This document shows, piece after piece, positions 52,931 through 63,732 of a DNA stretch of 64,000 nucleotides. The stretch spans positions 2,852,001 to 2,916,000 of the forward strand of contig NZ_CP139970.1 in the NCBI RefSeq assembly GCF_034424545.1, read 5' to 3'. The first letter of the stretch is position 1. Each line of letters starts with the position of its first letter. Both the position numbers and the translations under genes were made by a program. The notes beneath the pieces were generated by a model. That model saw only the letters and a list, made by a program, of their open reading frames with translations. It did not search any database and was not told the origin of the DNA. This DNA is from Trinickia caryophylli (GTDB lineage Bacteria; Pseudomonadota; Gammaproteobacteria; Burkholderiales; Burkholderiaceae).

Positions 52931-53998
52931 ATGGAAGAAAGCAAGAAAGGCTCGGCTGGGCTGACCGCTGAAAAGAGCAAGGCGCTCGCTGCCGCGCTCG
53001 CGCAGATCGAGAAGCAGTTCGGCAAGGGCGCGGTCATGCGGCTTGGCGACGGCGAAGTGGCCGAAGACATCCAGGTCGTCTCCACCGGCTCGCTCGGCCT
53101 CGATATCGCGCTCGGCGTCGGCGGCCTGCCTCGCGGGCGCGTCGTGGAAATCTACGGGCCTGAATCGTCGGGTAAGACCACGCTGACGCTGCAGGTCATC
53201 GCCGAAATGCAGAAGCTCGGCGGCACCGCGGCGTTCATCGATGCCGAGCACGCGCTCGATATCCAATACGCGGCGAAGCTCGGCGTGAACGTGGCCGATC
53301 TGCTGGTGTCGCAGCCCGATACGGGCGAGCAGGCCCTCGAAATCGCTGATGCGCTCGTGCGCTCGGGCTCGATCGACATGATCGTGATCGACTCCGTCGC
53401 GGCACTCGTGCCGAAGGCCGAAATCGAAGGCGAAATGGGCGATTCGCTACCGGGTCTGCAGGCCCGCCTGATGTCGCAGGCGCTGCGCAAGCTCACGGGT
53501 ACGATCAAGCGCACGAATTGCCTCGTGATCTTCATCAACCAGATCCGCATGAAGATCGGCGTGATGTTCGGCAACCCCGAAACCACCACGGGCGGCAATG
53601 CGCTGAAGTTCTACGCGTCAGTGCGTCTCGATATCCGCCGCATCGGCTCGATCAAGAAGAACGACGAGGTGATCGGCAACGAAACCCGCGTCAAAGTCGT
53701 GAAAAACAAGGTGTCGCCGCCGTTCCGCGAAGCGATTTTCGACATCCTCTATGGCGAGGGCATTTCGCGTCAGGGCGAAATCATCGATCTCGGCGTGCAG
53801 GCGAAGATCGTCGACAAGGCCGGTGCCTGGTACAGCTACAGCGGCGAGCGCATCGGTCAGGGCAAGGACAACGCGCGCGAATTCCTGCGCGAGAACCCCG
53901 ATATCGCGCGCGAAATCGAAAACCGCATCCGCGAGTCGCTCGGCGTCAACGCGATGCCGCCAGCGGCGGACGTCGAAGTCGCGGGCGAAGAGGAATAA
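52931..53998 (+). CDS. recA: Recombinase RecA
   Basis: A 355-aa DNA-strand-exchange ATPase and LexA co-protease. It has Walker A GPESSGKT (76-83), [19 protein letters not shown] for Walker B and loop L1, and loop L2 around [22 protein letters not shown]. The C-terminus is acidic (EVAGEEE). The start ATG 52931 follows AAAGGACG. A LexA box lies upstream and recX downstream after 10 bp. Confidence 0.99.
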   Translation: MEESKKGSAGLTAEKSKALAAALAQIEKQFGKGAVMRLGDGEVAEDIQVVSTGSLGLDIALGVGGLPRGRVVEIYGPESSGKTTLTLQVIAEMQKLGGTAAFIDAEHALDIQYAAKLGVNVADLLVSQPDTGEQALEIADALVRSGSIDMIVIDSVAALVPKAEIEGEMGDSLPGLQARLMSQALRKLTGTIKRTNCLVIFINQIRMKIGVMFGNPETTTGGNALKFYASVRLDIRRIGSIKKNDEVIGNETRVKVVKNKVSPPFREAIFDILYGEGISRQGEIIDLGVQAKIVDKAGAWYSYSGERIGQGKDNAREFLRENPDIAREIENRIRESLGVNAMPPAADVEVAGEEE

Positions 53999-54008
53999 GC
54001 CGCGCGTG

Positions 54009-54758
54009 ATGCGCAAGACGCGAGCGGCATCGGGCGCCGGTTTTCGTGGCCCGCGCCCGCATGGCCCGCATGACCCTGCGCGAACGGCCCACGGTGAAAG
54101 TGAGCCGTTCGAGTCGCCCGAGCCACTAGCGCCGGTCGATGCCCGTGGCCAGCGCCATCCCGATCCGCTCGATCCCGCTTCGGCATACGAAGCGCCCGCC
54201 CGCGCGGTTTCGCCGGGGCTGGGTCGCTCACGCTCGCGTGCAGTCCGATGTTCTTCCGTGGGCGACTCGGACGAGTCCGCCGGGGGCCGCAAAGCCGCCA
54301 CGGGCCGCACCGGGCGCTCGCTCAAAGCGCGCGCGCTCGAATATCTTTCCCGCCGCGAATACAGCCGCATCGAACTGGCGCGCAAACTGGCGCCGTTCGC
54401 CGACGAAGCCGATTCTCTCGACGGTCTGCTCGATTCACTCGAAAAAGAAGGCTGGCTCTCCGATGCCCGCTTCGTCGAAAGCGTCGTTCATCGCCGCGCG
54501 GCCCGTCAAGGCGCGAACCGCATCGTCAGCGAGCTTCGCCGTCATGCCGTATCCGATACGCTCGTCGAGGCCGCGAGTGCGCAGTTGCGCGAAACCGAGT
54601 TCGCGCGCGCGCAGGTTGTCTGGCAAAAGAAATTCGGGCAGTTGGCCGAAACGCCGGCCGAGCGCATGAAGCAGGCCCGGTTCCTTGCCATGCGCGGCTT
54701 CTCGAGCGCCGTCATCGCCCGAATCCTCAAGGGCGACGAGGACTGGTGCGGCGACTGA
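54009..54758 (+). CDS. recX: Regulatory protein RecX with a long disordered N-terminus
   Basis: A 249-aa protein; RecX limits RecA filament growth. The RecX core (three-helix repeats) runs from about 104 to the end: SLKARALEYLSRREYSRIEL, GWLSDARFVESVVHRRAARQG and MKQARFLAMRGFSSAVI. The first ~100 residues are Pro/Gly/Arg/Glu-rich and look disordered. They are unusual for RecX (about 150 aa) and could be partly untranslated if a later start is used. It lies 10 bp after recA. Confidence 0.88.
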   Translation: MRKTRAASGAGFRGPRPHGPHDPARTAHGESEPFESPEPLAPVDARGQRHPDPLDPASAYEAPARAVSPGLGRSRSRAVRCSSVGDSDESAGGRKAATGRTGRSLKARALEYLSRREYSRIELARKLAPFADEADSLDGLLDSLEKEGWLSDARFVESVVHRRAARQGANRIVSELRRHAVSDTLVEAASAQLRETEFARAQVVWQKKFGQLAETPAERMKQARFLAMRGFSSAVIARILKGDEDWCGD

Positions 54759-54866
54759 CCTCTTGCGGTCCCGATACCCGTCTGTCCCTGGCGGCGGGGC
54801 CGGTCCGAGCGCCGATCCTCACTATGTTAAAATTCGGCGGTTTCCTCTCCAGCCGTCTCGCTTCGC

Positions 54867-55511
54867 ATGCCGCTTTCGCCGCCCGTGTCCCGCCAGTTGC
54901 GCCATCGTCGCGCAATCCGAGCGGAAGCCTTCGAGCGCGACGACGGCCTCTGGGATATCGAGGCGTGTCTGACCGATCACAAGCCGCGTGACGTGGCGCT
55001 CGCGCCCGGCGTTCGGCCCAATGGTCTGCCGATCCATGAACTCTGGCTGCGCATTACGATCGATCGCAAGCTCACCGTCGTCGACGCCGAAGCGTCGTCC
55101 GACTGGGTACCGTATCCCGGTCATTGCGAAGCCGCCAATCCCGCCTATCGAGCACTCGTCGGGCTCAATCTCCTCGACAACTTCCGCCGCCAAACGCGTC
55201 GCCTGTTCGGCGGCACGGGAGGTTGCACACATCTCACCGAGCTATGCGCGGTCTTGCCGAGCGCCGCTATCCAGGCGTTCGCAGGCGATGTCTGGCCTAC
55301 CGGCGAGCATGCTGGCACCGCGGCGAACGTTGTCGACGAGACTGAGCCGCCGTTTCAGCTCGGCCGCTGCCAGGCTCTGCGCTTCGACGGCGAAGCGGTC
55401 CGACGCTTCTATCCGCGTTGGCACAACGGTGTGCCGCGCGGCGAGGGCGGGGCGGCGGCGCAAGGGATGCGCGAAGCCGCTTCGGCCGGCGTGAAGGAAA
55501 TCAGCGATTAA
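54867..55511 (+). CDS. DUF2889 protein
   Basis: A 214-aa protein of the DUF2889 family, whose function is unknown. Typical segments are RQLRHRRAIRAEAFERDDGLW at the start and NPAYRALVGLNLLDNFRRQT. A GTGGCTHLTEL follows, with a histidine and cysteine that could bind metal. In Burkholderiaceae it sits between recX and sucC, as here. Confidence 0.85.
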   Translation: MPLSPPVSRQLRHRRAIRAEAFERDDGLWDIEACLTDHKPRDVALAPGVRPNGLPIHELWLRITIDRKLTVVDAEASSDWVPYPGHCEAANPAYRALVGLNLLDNFRRQTRRLFGGTGGCTHLTELCAVLPSAAIQAFAGDVWPTGEHAGTAANVVDETEPPFQLGRCQALRFDGEAVRRFYPRWHNGVPRGEGGAAAQGMREAASAGVKEISD

Positions 55512-55549
55512 GAAGTTCAATCCAACTCTCAGACTGAAGGGAATCACGC

Positions 55550-56719
55550 ATGAAGATTCACGAGTACCAGGGTAAGGAAATCCTGCGGAAATTCGGCGTC
55601 GCGGTACCGCGCGGCAAGCCCGTGTTTTCGGTGGATGACGCGGTCAAGGCCGCTGAGGAGCTTGGCGGCCCGGTCTGGGTCGTGAAGGCGCAGATCCACG
55701 CGGGTGGCCGCGGCAAGGGTGGCGGCGTGAAGGTCGCGAAGTCGCTCGAGCAGGTGCGCGAGTACGCGAACCAGATCCTCGGCATGCAGCTCGTCACCCA
55801 CCAAACGGGTCCGGAAGGCCAGAAGGTGAACCGCCTGCTGATCGAAGAAGGCGCGGACATCAAGAAGGAGCTGTATGTCGGCCTCGTGATCGACCGCGTG
55901 TCCCAGAAGGTCGTCGTGATGGCTTCGAGCGAAGGCGGGATGGATATCGAGGAAGTCGCCGCGAAGACGCCGGAAGCGATCCACAAGGTGGCCGTCGATC
56001 CCTCGAAGGGCCTGCTCGATTCGGAAGCCGACGACCTCGCCAGGAAGATCGGCGTGCCCGACGCCTCGATTCCCCAGGCGCGCGCGATCCTGCAAGGTCT
56101 TTACAAGGCCACGTGGGAAACGGACGCGTCGCTCGCCGAAATCAACCCGCTGATTCTCACGGGCGACGGCAAGGTAATCGCGCTCGACGCCAAGTTCAAC
56201 TTCGATTCGAACGCGCTCTTCCGTCATCCGGACATCGTGGCCTACCGCGATCTGGACGAAGAAGATCCGGCTGAAATCGAGGCGTCGAAGTTCGACCTCG
56301 CCTACATCTCCCTCGACGGCAACATCGGCTGCCTCGTGAACGGTGCCGGCCTGGCCATGGCGACGATGGACACCATCAAGCTGTTCGGCGGCGAGCCGGC
56401 GAACTTCCTCGACGTCGGCGGCGGCGCCACGACCGAGAAGGTCACCGAAGCGTTCAAGCTGATGCTGAAGAACCCGGGCCTGAAGGCGATTCTCGTGAAC
56501 ATCTTCGGCGGCATCATGCGCTGCGACGTGATTGCGGAAGGCGTGATTGCCGGCTCGAAGGCCGTGAACCTGAACGTTCCGCTCGTCGTGCGCATGAAGG
56601 GCACGAACGAAGACCTCGGCAAGAAGATGCTTGCCGACTCGGGCCTGCCGATCATCTCGGCGGACAGCATGGAAGAGGCGGCGCAGAAGGTCGTCGCGGC
56701 TGCCCAGGGCAACGCGTAA
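55550..56719 (+). CDS. sucC: Succinyl-CoA ligase beta subunit
   Basis: A 389-aa ATP-grasp subunit of the TCA-cycle enzyme that converts succinyl-CoA to succinate with ATP or GTP formation. [20 protein letters not shown] opens the protein, [16 protein letters not shown] is the nucleotide-binding loop, and [16 protein letters not shown] closes the C-terminal domain. Length is standard. It is followed by sucD after 39 bp. Confidence 0.98.
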   Translation: MKIHEYQGKEILRKFGVAVPRGKPVFSVDDAVKAAEELGGPVWVVKAQIHAGGRGKGGGVKVAKSLEQVREYANQILGMQLVTHQTGPEGQKVNRLLIEEGADIKKELYVGLVIDRVSQKVVVMASSEGGMDIEEVAAKTPEAIHKVAVDPSKGLLDSEADDLARKIGVPDASIPQARAILQGLYKATWETDASLAEINPLILTGDGKVIALDAKFNFDSNALFRHPDIVAYRDLDEEDPAEIEASKFDLAYISLDGNIGCLVNGAGLAMATMDTIKLFGGEPANFLDVGGGATTEKVTEAFKLMLKNPGLKAILVNIFGGIMRCDVIAEGVIAGSKAVNLNVPLVVRMKGTNEDLGKKMLADSGLPIISADSMEEAAQKVVAAAQGNA

Positions 56720-56758
56720 GCGGCCCAGGCGCAACAGGATACGAACAGAGGTCAATAC

Positions 56759-57640
56759 ATGTCGATTCTGATCAACAAAGACACGAAGGTCATCACGCAG
56801 GGCATCACCGGCAAGACCGGCCAGTTCCATACGCGCGCATGCCGCGAATATGCGAACGGCCGCGAAGCGTTCGTCGCGGGCGTGAACCCGAAGAAGGCCG
56901 GCGAAGACTTCGAAGGCATTCCGATCTACGCGAGCGTGAAGGAAGCGAAGGCCGAAACGGGTGCGACGGTTTCGGTCATCTACGTGCCGCCGGCAGGCGC
57001 CGCGGCAGCGATCTGGGAAGCGGTGGAAGCCGACCTCGATCTCGCGATCTGCATTACCGAAGGCATTCCGGTTCGCGACATGATCGAAGTGCGCGATCGC
57101 ATGCGTCGCGAAAACCGCAAGACGCTGCTGCTCGGACCGAACTGCCCGGGCACGATCACGCCCGACGAGCTCAAGATCGGCATCATGCCCGGCCACATCC
57201 ACCGCAAGGGCCGCATCGGCGTGGTCTCGCGCTCGGGCACGCTGACGTACGAAGCCGTTGCTCAACTGACGGCACTCGGCCTCGGCCAGTCGTCGGCGGT
57301 CGGCATCGGCGGCGATCCGATCAACGGCCTCAAGCACATCGACGTCATGAAGATGTTCAACGACGATCCGGATACGGACGCCGTCATCATGATCGGCGAG
57401 ATCGGCGGCCCGGACGAAGCCAATGCGGCTTACTGGATCAAGGACAACATGAAGAAGCCCGTCGTCGGCTTCATCGCCGGTGTTACGGCGCCTCCGGGCA
57501 AGCGCATGGGCCACGCCGGCGCGCTTATTTCGGGCGGTGCCGATACGGCCGAGGCGAAGCTCGAGATCATGGACGCCTGTGGCATCAAGGTCACGAAGAA
57601 CCCGTCGGAAATGGGCCGTCTGTTGAAGTCGGTCATCTGA
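56759..57640 (+). CDS. sucD: Succinyl-CoA ligase alpha subunit
   Basis: A 293-aa CoA-binding subunit. It has the N-terminal [36 protein letters not shown] and the phospho-histidine loop [11 protein letters not shown] (H252). It forms the heterotetramer with SucC. A strong terminator follows at 57767-57802. Confidence 0.98.
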   Translation: MSILINKDTKVITQGITGKTGQFHTRACREYANGREAFVAGVNPKKAGEDFEGIPIYASVKEAKAETGATVSVIYVPPAGAAAAIWEAVEADLDLAICITEGIPVRDMIEVRDRMRRENRKTLLLGPNCPGTITPDELKIGIMPGHIHRKGRIGVVSRSGTLTYEAVAQLTALGLGQSSAVGIGGDPINGLKHIDVMKMFNDDPDTDAVIMIGEIGGPDEANAAYWIKDNMKKPVVGFIAGVTAPPGKRMGHAGALISGGADTAEAKLEIMDACGIKVTKNPSEMGRLLKSVI

Positions 57641-57766
57641 TCCGGCGCCGGCCGGCGTTGCACCGTGCCGTGATCGCGGCGCGCGCGACGCTCGGGCCGC
57701 GCCGAGACCCCGGCGTTTTTGGTATGCTTGCGAAATGATTTCGTAAGGCAGCCGATAAACGCCAGC

Positions 57767-57802
57767 AAAGCGAGGAAGCACATGCGGCTTCCTCGCTTTT
57801 TT
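57767..57802 (+). terminator. Rho-independent terminator of sucCD
   Basis: AAAGCGAGGAAGC (57767-57779) pairs with GCTTCCTCGCTTT (57787-57799) over 13 bp around a 7-nt loop. The stem runs into T6. Confidence 0.92.
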
Positions 57803-57867
57803 GTCGCCCACCACTCGCTGCCGGCCTGATTCACAATCGTTGCCGTCCGGGAACGCCATTTGCACTT

Positions 57868-58584
57868 ATGTTCGACTCCATGCTCGAGTTCTTCGCAACG
57901 CTCCACTGGGGCGCGGTCCTTCAGATCGTCGTCATCGATATCCTGCTCGGCGGCGACAATGCCGTCGTGATCGCGCTCGCGTGCCGCAAGCTGCCGCCCG
58001 CGCAGCGCATGCAAGGCGTGCTGTGGGGCACCGTGGGCGCGATCGTCCTGCGCGTGGCATTGATCGCGTTCGCCGTCGTGCTGCTCGACGTGCCGCTGCT
58101 CAAGTTCGCCGGCGGTCTGCTGCTGCTGTGGATCGGCGTGCGGCTGCTCGCACCGGCTCATGACGCCCATGAAAACATCAAACCGGCCGACAAGCTGATC
58201 GCCGCCATCAAGACGATCATCATTGCCGATGCCGTCATGAGCCTCGACAACGTGATCGCCATCGCCGGCGCGGCCGAAGCCGCCGACCCGCAGCATCGCG
58301 TGGCGCTCGTGATTTTCGGCCTCGTAGTGAGCATTCCGCTCATCGTCTGGGGCAGCACCCTCGTGCTGAAACTGCTCGACCGTTTCCCCATCATCGTCGC
58401 GGCCGGTGCCGCGCTGCTCGGATGGATTGCCGGTGGCCTCATCATCAACGACCCCGCGGGCGATCGCTGGCCGCTGCTCGATACCCCCGTGGCGGAATAC
58501 GGCGCGCACATCGCCGGCGCCGTGCTCGTGGTGGCGCTCGGGTACCTGCTCAAGCGCCGCACGCTGCGGCGCGAGGCGCACTGA
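57868..58584 (+). CDS. TerC-family integral membrane protein
   Basis: A 238-aa protein with about seven helices and the TerC signature [20 protein letters not shown] (about 30-50) and [17 protein letters not shown], whose aspartates line the presumed metal path. The family is linked to manganese export and metallation of exported enzymes. No yybP-ykoY riboswitch is visible upstream; the sucCD terminator stands there instead. Confidence 0.87.
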   Translation: MFDSMLEFFATLHWGAVLQIVVIDILLGGDNAVVIALACRKLPPAQRMQGVLWGTVGAIVLRVALIAFAVVLLDVPLLKFAGGLLLLWIGVRLLAPAHDAHENIKPADKLIAAIKTIIIADAVMSLDNVIAIAGAAEAADPQHRVALVIFGLVVSIPLIVWGSTLVLKLLDRFPIIVAAGAALLGWIAGGLIINDPAGDRWPLLDTPVAEYGAHIAGAVLVVALGYLLKRRTLRREAH

Positions 58585-58780
58585 CGGGTCGTCCGGCTTC
58601 GCGCGGTGCACCGTTTCGCACCGCGCGCCGGGTTCGACCGCGGTTGCGGCGACCACCCGGCCGTTTCCGCCAGCCGGTGCCCAAAAGTTGGCCGTTTGGC
58701 TGACTGCCGCGCGAAGCGGCCGGCCGATAGGCTTGGAACGTGCCTGCCGCATGTGCGGGCTTACGTTCCGGAGCCTGCCG

Positions 58781-59362
58781 ATGTCCGCCTTCGCTTTTTT
58801 TCAGACCTGGCCGCGCCTGCTGCGGTGCGCGCCGCTGTCTCGCCTCCCCGGTCGGGGATTCACCCTTGTCGAACTGATGATCGTGCTCGCGATCGTCGGC
58901 ATCGTTGCGGCCTATGCCGTTCCCGCCTATCAGGACTATGTGGCCCGCAGCCGCGTGGGGGAAGGGCTGCAGCTGGCGGCGGCCGCCCGGCTTGCAGTCG
59001 CCGAAAACGCCGCGAACGGCAACGGGTTCGCCAGCGGCTATGCACCGCCTTCTGCCACGCGCAACGTCGATGCGATCGAGATAGACGACGAGCGCGGCCA
59101 GATCTCGATCCGCTACACGTCGCGTGTCGCGCCATCCGGCAGCGACACGCTCGTGCTCGTGCCGTCCGTGCCCGACGATCCGGCCATGCCGAGTGCGCGG
59201 GTGGCATTGGCGAAGGGCGTGATGTCGGCCGGCACGCTCACGTGGGAGTGCTTCGCCGACGGCAAGGATGCATCGTCCCTGCCGGCGCCCGGCTCCGGGC
59301 CCATGCCGGGCGAGGCCGCTACGCTGCCAGCCGGTATCTCCCCGCCTGAGTGCCGGGCATGA
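58781..59362 (+). CDS. Type IV pilin-like protein (PilA type)
   Basis: A 193-aa prepilin. The leader is long (26 residues) and ends in PGRG, cleaved before [14 protein letters not shown]. The mature Glu-5 (E31) needed for assembly is present. Two cysteines near the end (TWECF and PPECRA) would close a D-loop, whose interior is Ser/Pro/Ala/Gly-rich and a plausible O-glycosylation target. The gene directly before the pglL gene supports that role. The start ATG 58781 has GGAG 7 bp upstream; an in-frame ATG at 58751 is less likely. Confidence 0.87.
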   Translation: MSAFAFFQTWPRLLRCAPLSRLPGRGFTLVELMIVLAIVGIVAAYAVPAYQDYVARSRVGEGLQLAAAARLAVAENAANGNGFASGYAPPSATRNVDAIEIDDERGQISIRYTSRVAPSGSDTLVLVPSVPDDPAMPSARVALAKGVMSAGTLTWECFADGKDASSLPAPGSGPMPGEAATLPAGISPPECRA

Positions 59363-59506
59363 GCGGAAAGGGCAACGCCGGGCATACAAGCGCAAATGAC
59401 GCGCACCGGCAAGCCAATGTAGCGGCGCAGCCCCGGCGGGCCGCATCGAGCGCACAGCGTAACTTTTTTTTTGTATAGTGCGCCGATTGCCGACCCTCCC
59501 CTGCTC

Positions 59507-61282
59507 ATGACTTCTTCTTTTGCACGCTATTTATCGCTCGCGCTGTTGGCGTTCGCGATGTTGCTGCCGTATGCGGTGACGAACCACACGTATCCGATCC
59601 CAACGTTCTATTCGGAATTCACGGCGCTTGCGCTCTATCTGGTCGTCGGCGCGGGGGCCGCCTGGGTTGCCGCGAACGCATGGCCACGTCCGGCCTTTGC
59701 CACGCCCACCGTCGCGCTCGCCCCGCTGGGCTTCGGTCTCGTGCTCGTCGTACAGACGCTCGCATTGCCGCTGGCACAGCCGTCGATGAACTGGCTGGGG
59801 GCGGGCTTCCTGTTGGCGGGGTTCATGGCGACGCATGCGGGCTATGCGTTCGCGCGCGCGAACATGGCCGAGCAAGCCTTGCGTTGGGTGGCGTGGGCGC
59901 TCGTGATCGGCGGGCTTTTCGCCGTCTTTTGCCAGGTCGTCCAGGTGCTGCACGCCGAGGCGCGCGTTGCACCGTTCGTCGTTGCCTACAACGTGATGGT
60001 CGATCGCCGGCCGTTCGGCAACATGGCGCAGGCGAACCATTTGGCGACCGTCATCGCGTTCGCGTTGGCGGCGGCGATGTTTCTCGTGCAAACGCGGCGG
60101 CTCAATGTCGTGCTTTGGGCCGTCGTTTCGGCGATATGCGTGCTCGGGCAGGCGCTCACGGTGTCGCGTGGCCCGTGGCTGCAAACCGGGGTCATCGTCG
60201 TGGCAGGTTTTTGGATGGCCATCGCCGTGGCCCGCAGCGAGCGTGGCGCACGAGGCGTGCGCGACTGGCTGATTCCGCCGCTGCTCGTCGCGATCTTCGT
60301 CGTCGTCAACATCGGCGTGCGTTGGGCCAACGACCGATATCAGCTCAATCTCGATGTCTCGGCGGCGCATCGCTTTCAGGACAAGGGGCAGTTCGTCTTG
60401 CGTCTGGCCATGTGGAAGTACGGCTGGACGATGTTCCGCGGTCATCCGTGGCTCGGCGTGGGCTGGGGCGAGTTCCCGCGTTATCAGTTCGAACTCGTGA
60501 AGATGCTCGGCGACGTCGAGGTTGCAAACAACTCGCACGATATTTTCATCGATCTGCTGGCGAAGACGGGGATCGTCGGCCTCGGGGTGCTGCTGATCGC
60601 GTTGCTGTCGTGGCTCATCCGCGTGCTGCTTGCTCCGCATACGGCGTGGCGCGTGTTCGGGCTCGCCCTGATCGGCGTGCTGCTCATGCATGCCCTCGTG
60701 GAGTACCCGCAGCAATACATGTTCTTCCTGCTGCCGGCGATGTTCGTGTTCGGCATTCTGGAGACGAAGCCGCTCGGGTTCGTCCCGCCGCGCGTATCGC
60801 TTGGTCTCCATATCGCCATCGTGGCGGGCGGGCTGCTTGCGTTGACGCCGATTTACCGCGAGTACGCGCGCGCGGAAGTGCTCTATTACGGTGCGCATCC
60901 GGCCGAGCAATATCAGGCAGCGCCGTCGCGGCTTTTCGGCGCATGGGGCGAATACGGCATGGCGACGCTGCAGCCCATCGATAGCGACAACTTGCCTGCG
61001 AAGCTCGCGATGCACGAGCGGGCGATTGCGCTGCTGCCGGGCGAGACGGTGCTCAGGCGGTACGCGGTGCTGCAGGCCCTGGATGGCAAGCAGGCGGATG
61101 CGCTCGATACCGTCGAGCGGCTGAAGATATTCGCCGGCGTGCTGCGCGATTGGCCGGTGCAACTGTCGGCGCTCTACGAGCTTTGCGACGACGAGCCGAA
61201 GCTCGCTGCCTTCAAGGCCGAGCTCGTCAAGCGCTACGGGGTTCCTCCGGATACGGAAGGCGACGGGGAAGACGACGAGTGA
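59507..61282 (+). CDS. pglL: PglL-family protein O-oligosaccharyltransferase
   Basis: A 591-aa membrane enzyme of the Wzy_C/O-antigen ligase superfamily. About 12 helices fill residues 1-450. The large periplasmic loop contains GVGWGEFPRYQFEL and NNSHDIFIDLLAKTG, with the conserved histidine. A soluble C-terminal part (about 455-591) is typical of PglL. It transfers lipid-linked glycans to serine residues of exported proteins. Placement after a pilin gene suggests pilin is one substrate (inference). The start ATG 59507 is the first methionine of the membrane region. Confidence 0.88.
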   Translation: MTSSFARYLSLALLAFAMLLPYAVTNHTYPIPTFYSEFTALALYLVVGAGAAWVAANAWPRPAFATPTVALAPLGFGLVLVVQTLALPLAQPSMNWLGAGFLLAGFMATHAGYAFARANMAEQALRWVAWALVIGGLFAVFCQVVQVLHAEARVAPFVVAYNVMVDRRPFGNMAQANHLATVIAFALAAAMFLVQTRRLNVVLWAVVSAICVLGQALTVSRGPWLQTGVIVVAGFWMAIAVARSERGARGVRDWLIPPLLVAIFVVVNIGVRWANDRYQLNLDVSAAHRFQDKGQFVLRLAMWKYGWTMFRGHPWLGVGWGEFPRYQFELVKMLGDVEVANNSHDIFIDLLAKTGIVGLGVLLIALLSWLIRVLLAPHTAWRVFGLALIGVLLMHALVEYPQQYMFFLLPAMFVFGILETKPLGFVPPRVSLGLHIAIVAGGLLALTPIYREYARAEVLYYGAHPAEQYQAAPSRLFGAWGEYGMATLQPIDSDNLPAKLAMHERAIALLPGETVLRRYAVLQALDGKQADALDTVERLKIFAGVLRDWPVQLSALYELCDDEPKLAAFKAELVKRYGVPPDTEGDGEDDE

Positions 61283-61431
61283 TTCCCGCTGCCCGCATAC
61301 CCGCGGCGGCGGTGGCGGGCGCGCCGCCGAAGCTGGCGAACCGCTGCGCCGGCCGATTGCTGCGGTACTATCGTGCTGCGCCGCGCGGGACGGCCGGCGC
61401 AGTATAAAAGTGTGAATCGGGTTGATCGTTC

Positions 61432-62271
61432 ATGTTGAACACCGGAGTTCCTTCTCAGACATCCGATGCCATTCCGACATTCTGGCGGGATGCGGAGTTG
61501 CCGTTCATCGAAGCGCGGGACGTCAAGGATGGGCGTAAGGTCTGCTACGCGAAGCACACGCATGAGTGTTTTTCTATCGGTGCCATCACGTCCGGGCGAA
61601 GCACGTATCTGAACGGCAGGGTGTGCGAGCAGGTTGGCGCGGGTACCGTCGTTGTCATCAATCCGGGGGATGTGCATGCCTGCAACCCGATCCGCGATCA
61701 GCCCTGGTCCTATCGCATGTTTTACGTGGATACGGGCTGGCTGACCGCTCTCCAGCACGAGCTCGGATTCCGCAATGATCTGAATTTTCAGGCCTTCGCG
61801 ATGCGCTCGACGACACACGCGAGCCTGCATGCCGGGCTCGGCCGACTGTACGTCACGCTGAGCGACGACCATGCGGACTCGCTGAAGAAGCAGTGTGCGG
61901 TCGTTGGCTACTTCGCCGAGGTGCAACGCGTTCTGAACGCGGCGCCGCGCGTACCGAAAGAACCGAATCGAAAACTCGCTCGGGTAGCCGGGTACATCAG
62001 GGAGAACTGCACCCGGTCGTTGAAGCTGAAGGAAATCTGCGCGGTCGGCAATATCTCGGCGTCCTACTTGATTCGAGCGTTCAAGGAGCAGTACGGAATG
62101 ACGCCGCATACGTACCAGATCAACTGCCGCATCGAGTACTGCCGGGCGGAACTGAGGCGGCGGCGATCGATCGCGGACGTCGCGGTCGAAGCCGGGTTCT
62201 CGGATCAGGCTCACCTGCAGCGCGTGTTCAAGCAGTTCGTCGCGGCCACGCCGGGGCAGTACCGCGGCTAG
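61432..62271 (+). CDS. AraC-family regulator
   Basis: A 279-aa regulator with an N-terminal AraC-binding cupin (YAKHTHECFSIGAITSGRS and VVVINPGDVHACNP). The C-terminal double HTH has LKEICAVGNISASYLIRAFK and AVEAGFSDQAHLQRVFKQFV. It is convergent with a LysE-type exporter gene 13 bp away. AraC/LysE pairs are common, and the exporter may be the target (inference). Confidence 0.88.
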   Translation: MLNTGVPSQTSDAIPTFWRDAELPFIEARDVKDGRKVCYAKHTHECFSIGAITSGRSTYLNGRVCEQVGAGTVVVINPGDVHACNPIRDQPWSYRMFYVDTGWLTALQHELGFRNDLNFQAFAMRSTTHASLHAGLGRLYVTLSDDHADSLKKQCAVVGYFAEVQRVLNAAPRVPKEPNRKLARVAGYIRENCTRSLKLKEICAVGNISASYLIRAFKEQYGMTPHTYQINCRIEYCRAELRRRRSIADVAVEAGFSDQAHLQRVFKQFVAATPGQYRG

Positions 62272-62283
62272 CCGGCAAGCGAT

Positions 62284-62871
62284 TCATGCATACACCAGAT
62301 ATGCGGCGCTGCCGGCGAGCATGAGCGCCATCATTCGATTCAATATCCTGACCCGGGCGGGCGATTGGAGGTGCTGCCGCAGCAGCAGCCCCGCTGCCGC
62401 CCAACAGGCGATGGACGCATAGCAGACCACGAAGTAGATCGCGGCGAACTGCCAGATCAGTGTCGGCTCCCCGTTTGCGACAAAGATACCCATGCCAGCC
62501 ACCGATGCGAGCCACGCCTTCGGGTTCAGCCACTGCAGTGCCGCACCGGTGACCAGCGAGGGGCCGTTCGTCGCTTTGTCCAATCCGATCTCCCCATCGT
62601 CGAGCGCCAGCTTCCAGGCCAGATAGAGGAGAAAGGCGACGCCCGCCCATTGGATGGTCGCGGTCAGGCTCGGCCAGCGCTCGAGCACCTCGCGCAGTCC
62701 GAAGCCGGTCAGCACGAGCAGCAACGTGAAGCCGATGGTGGCGCCCGCGACATGGCGCATGCTCGCACCGAAACCGTACTGAATCCCGCTGCTCAGTGCT
62801 ACGAGGTTCACCGGGCCGGGCGAGATGGAAGAGGCGAGGGCGAATGCCCCCATGGATAGGAAGACGTCCAT
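62284..62871 (-). CDS. LysE-family amino acid/metabolite exporter
   Basis: A 195-aa inner-membrane protein with six helices and the LysE/RhtB signature SISPGPVNLVALSSGIQYGF (about 15-34) followed by WLNPKAWLASVAG. It exports amino acids or related compounds; the substrate is unknown. ATG 62871 is the only sensible start. Confidence 0.86.
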   Translation of the reverse strand: MDVFLSMGAFALASSISPGPVNLVALSSGIQYGFGASMRHVAGATIGFTLLLVLTGFGLREVLERWPSLTATIQWAGVAFLLYLAWKLALDDGEIGLDKATNGPSLVTGAALQWLNPKAWLASVAGMGIFVANGEPTLIWQFAAIYFVVCYASIACWAAAGLLLRQHLQSPARVRILNRMMALMLAGSAAYLVYA

Positions 62872-63079
62872 CGGGCTCTATGACGTTGGTTGCGAATGGA
62901 CCAACGATATAAGCGGCGAAAGCGTCGGTATTGAAGAAAATTGCCCTTGCTGTCGTTCTTGCGGGAATACGCCAGCCGGCTGCCGAGCGTGTCGACGTCG
63001 ATCGCGGCCGGCAGGCTTGCCGCTGGCCCGGATGGAGACGTTCGACCGGAAATCCCGGGTTCCCGCCGTCGAGCAGACG

Positions 63080-63574
63080 CTACCGGACCGGGCCGGCTCT
63101 GTCGGCCACCCAATCGCCGGACTTCCCACCGCGCTTTTCCTCGACTCGGACATCGGTGATGACCATGCCCCGATCCACGGCCTTGCACATGTCGTACACC
63201 GTCAGCAGGCCGACCTGCACGGCCGTGAGCGCTTCCATCTCCACCCCGGTGCGCCCGAGCGTTTCGACCTGCGCCGTGCAATGGACGCCCGGCAGCGTCT
63301 CGTCGAGCGTGAAGTCGACCGCAACGCGCGTGAGTGCCAGCGGATGGCAAAGCGGAATCAGATCGGCCGTGCGTTTCGCACCCTGGATCGCGGCGATTCG
63401 CGCCACGCCGATCACATCGCCTTTTTTCGCGTTGCCGTCCCGAACCAGTGCCAGCGTTGCGGCCTGCATCCTGATGGCGCCGCTCGCGACAGCGATCCGT
63501 TTCGTTTCCTGCTTGCCGCCGACGTCGACCATATGCGCCTGGCCGGCAGCGTCGAAATGAGTAAGTTCCGCCAT
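63080..63574 (-). CDS. moaC: Cyclic pyranopterin monophosphate synthase MoaC
   Basis: A 164-aa enzyme of molybdenum cofactor synthesis, converting the MoaA product to cyclic pyranopterin monophosphate. It shows [20 protein letters not shown] (about 15-34), [13 protein letters not shown] and [28 protein letters not shown] C-terminal sequence. Length is standard. It is a stand-alone gene here, with no other moa genes adjacent. Confidence 0.96.
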   Translation of the reverse strand: MAELTHFDAAGQAHMVDVGGKQETKRIAVASGAIRMQAATLALVRDGNAKKGDVIGVARIAAIQGAKRTADLIPLCHPLALTRVAVDFTLDETLPGVHCTAQVETLGRTGVEMEALTAVQVGLLTVYDMCKAVDRGMVITDVRVEEKRGGKSGDWVADRAGPVR

Positions 63575-63732
63575 GGAGGGCTCCTTCGAAGGGCGCCTAT
63601 CTTAACAAGGCCGGCCTGCCGGCGCAGGTGCCCGCCGCCCGCCCGGTCACTACGCCGCAGGCGGAGCAGCCACAGCGGACAGTATGCGCCCGCGAAGCTT
63701 GCCGCGCCCGAGCACTGAGCACTGAGCACTGG

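Noticed and set aside
57727..57748. Palindrome CTTGCGAAAT/ATTTCGTAAG after sucD
   Set aside because: One mismatch and no promoter or gene start to regulate nearby. Probably incidental to the terminator region.
57641..57867. Manganese (yybP-ykoY) riboswitch before the TerC gene
   Set aside because: The space is short and holds the sucCD terminator. No matching conserved loops were seen.
63711..63731. Short tandem GAGCACTGA repeat between moaC and the amidohydrolase gene
   Set aside because: Only two to three copies of 9 bp; too short to carry meaning by itself.
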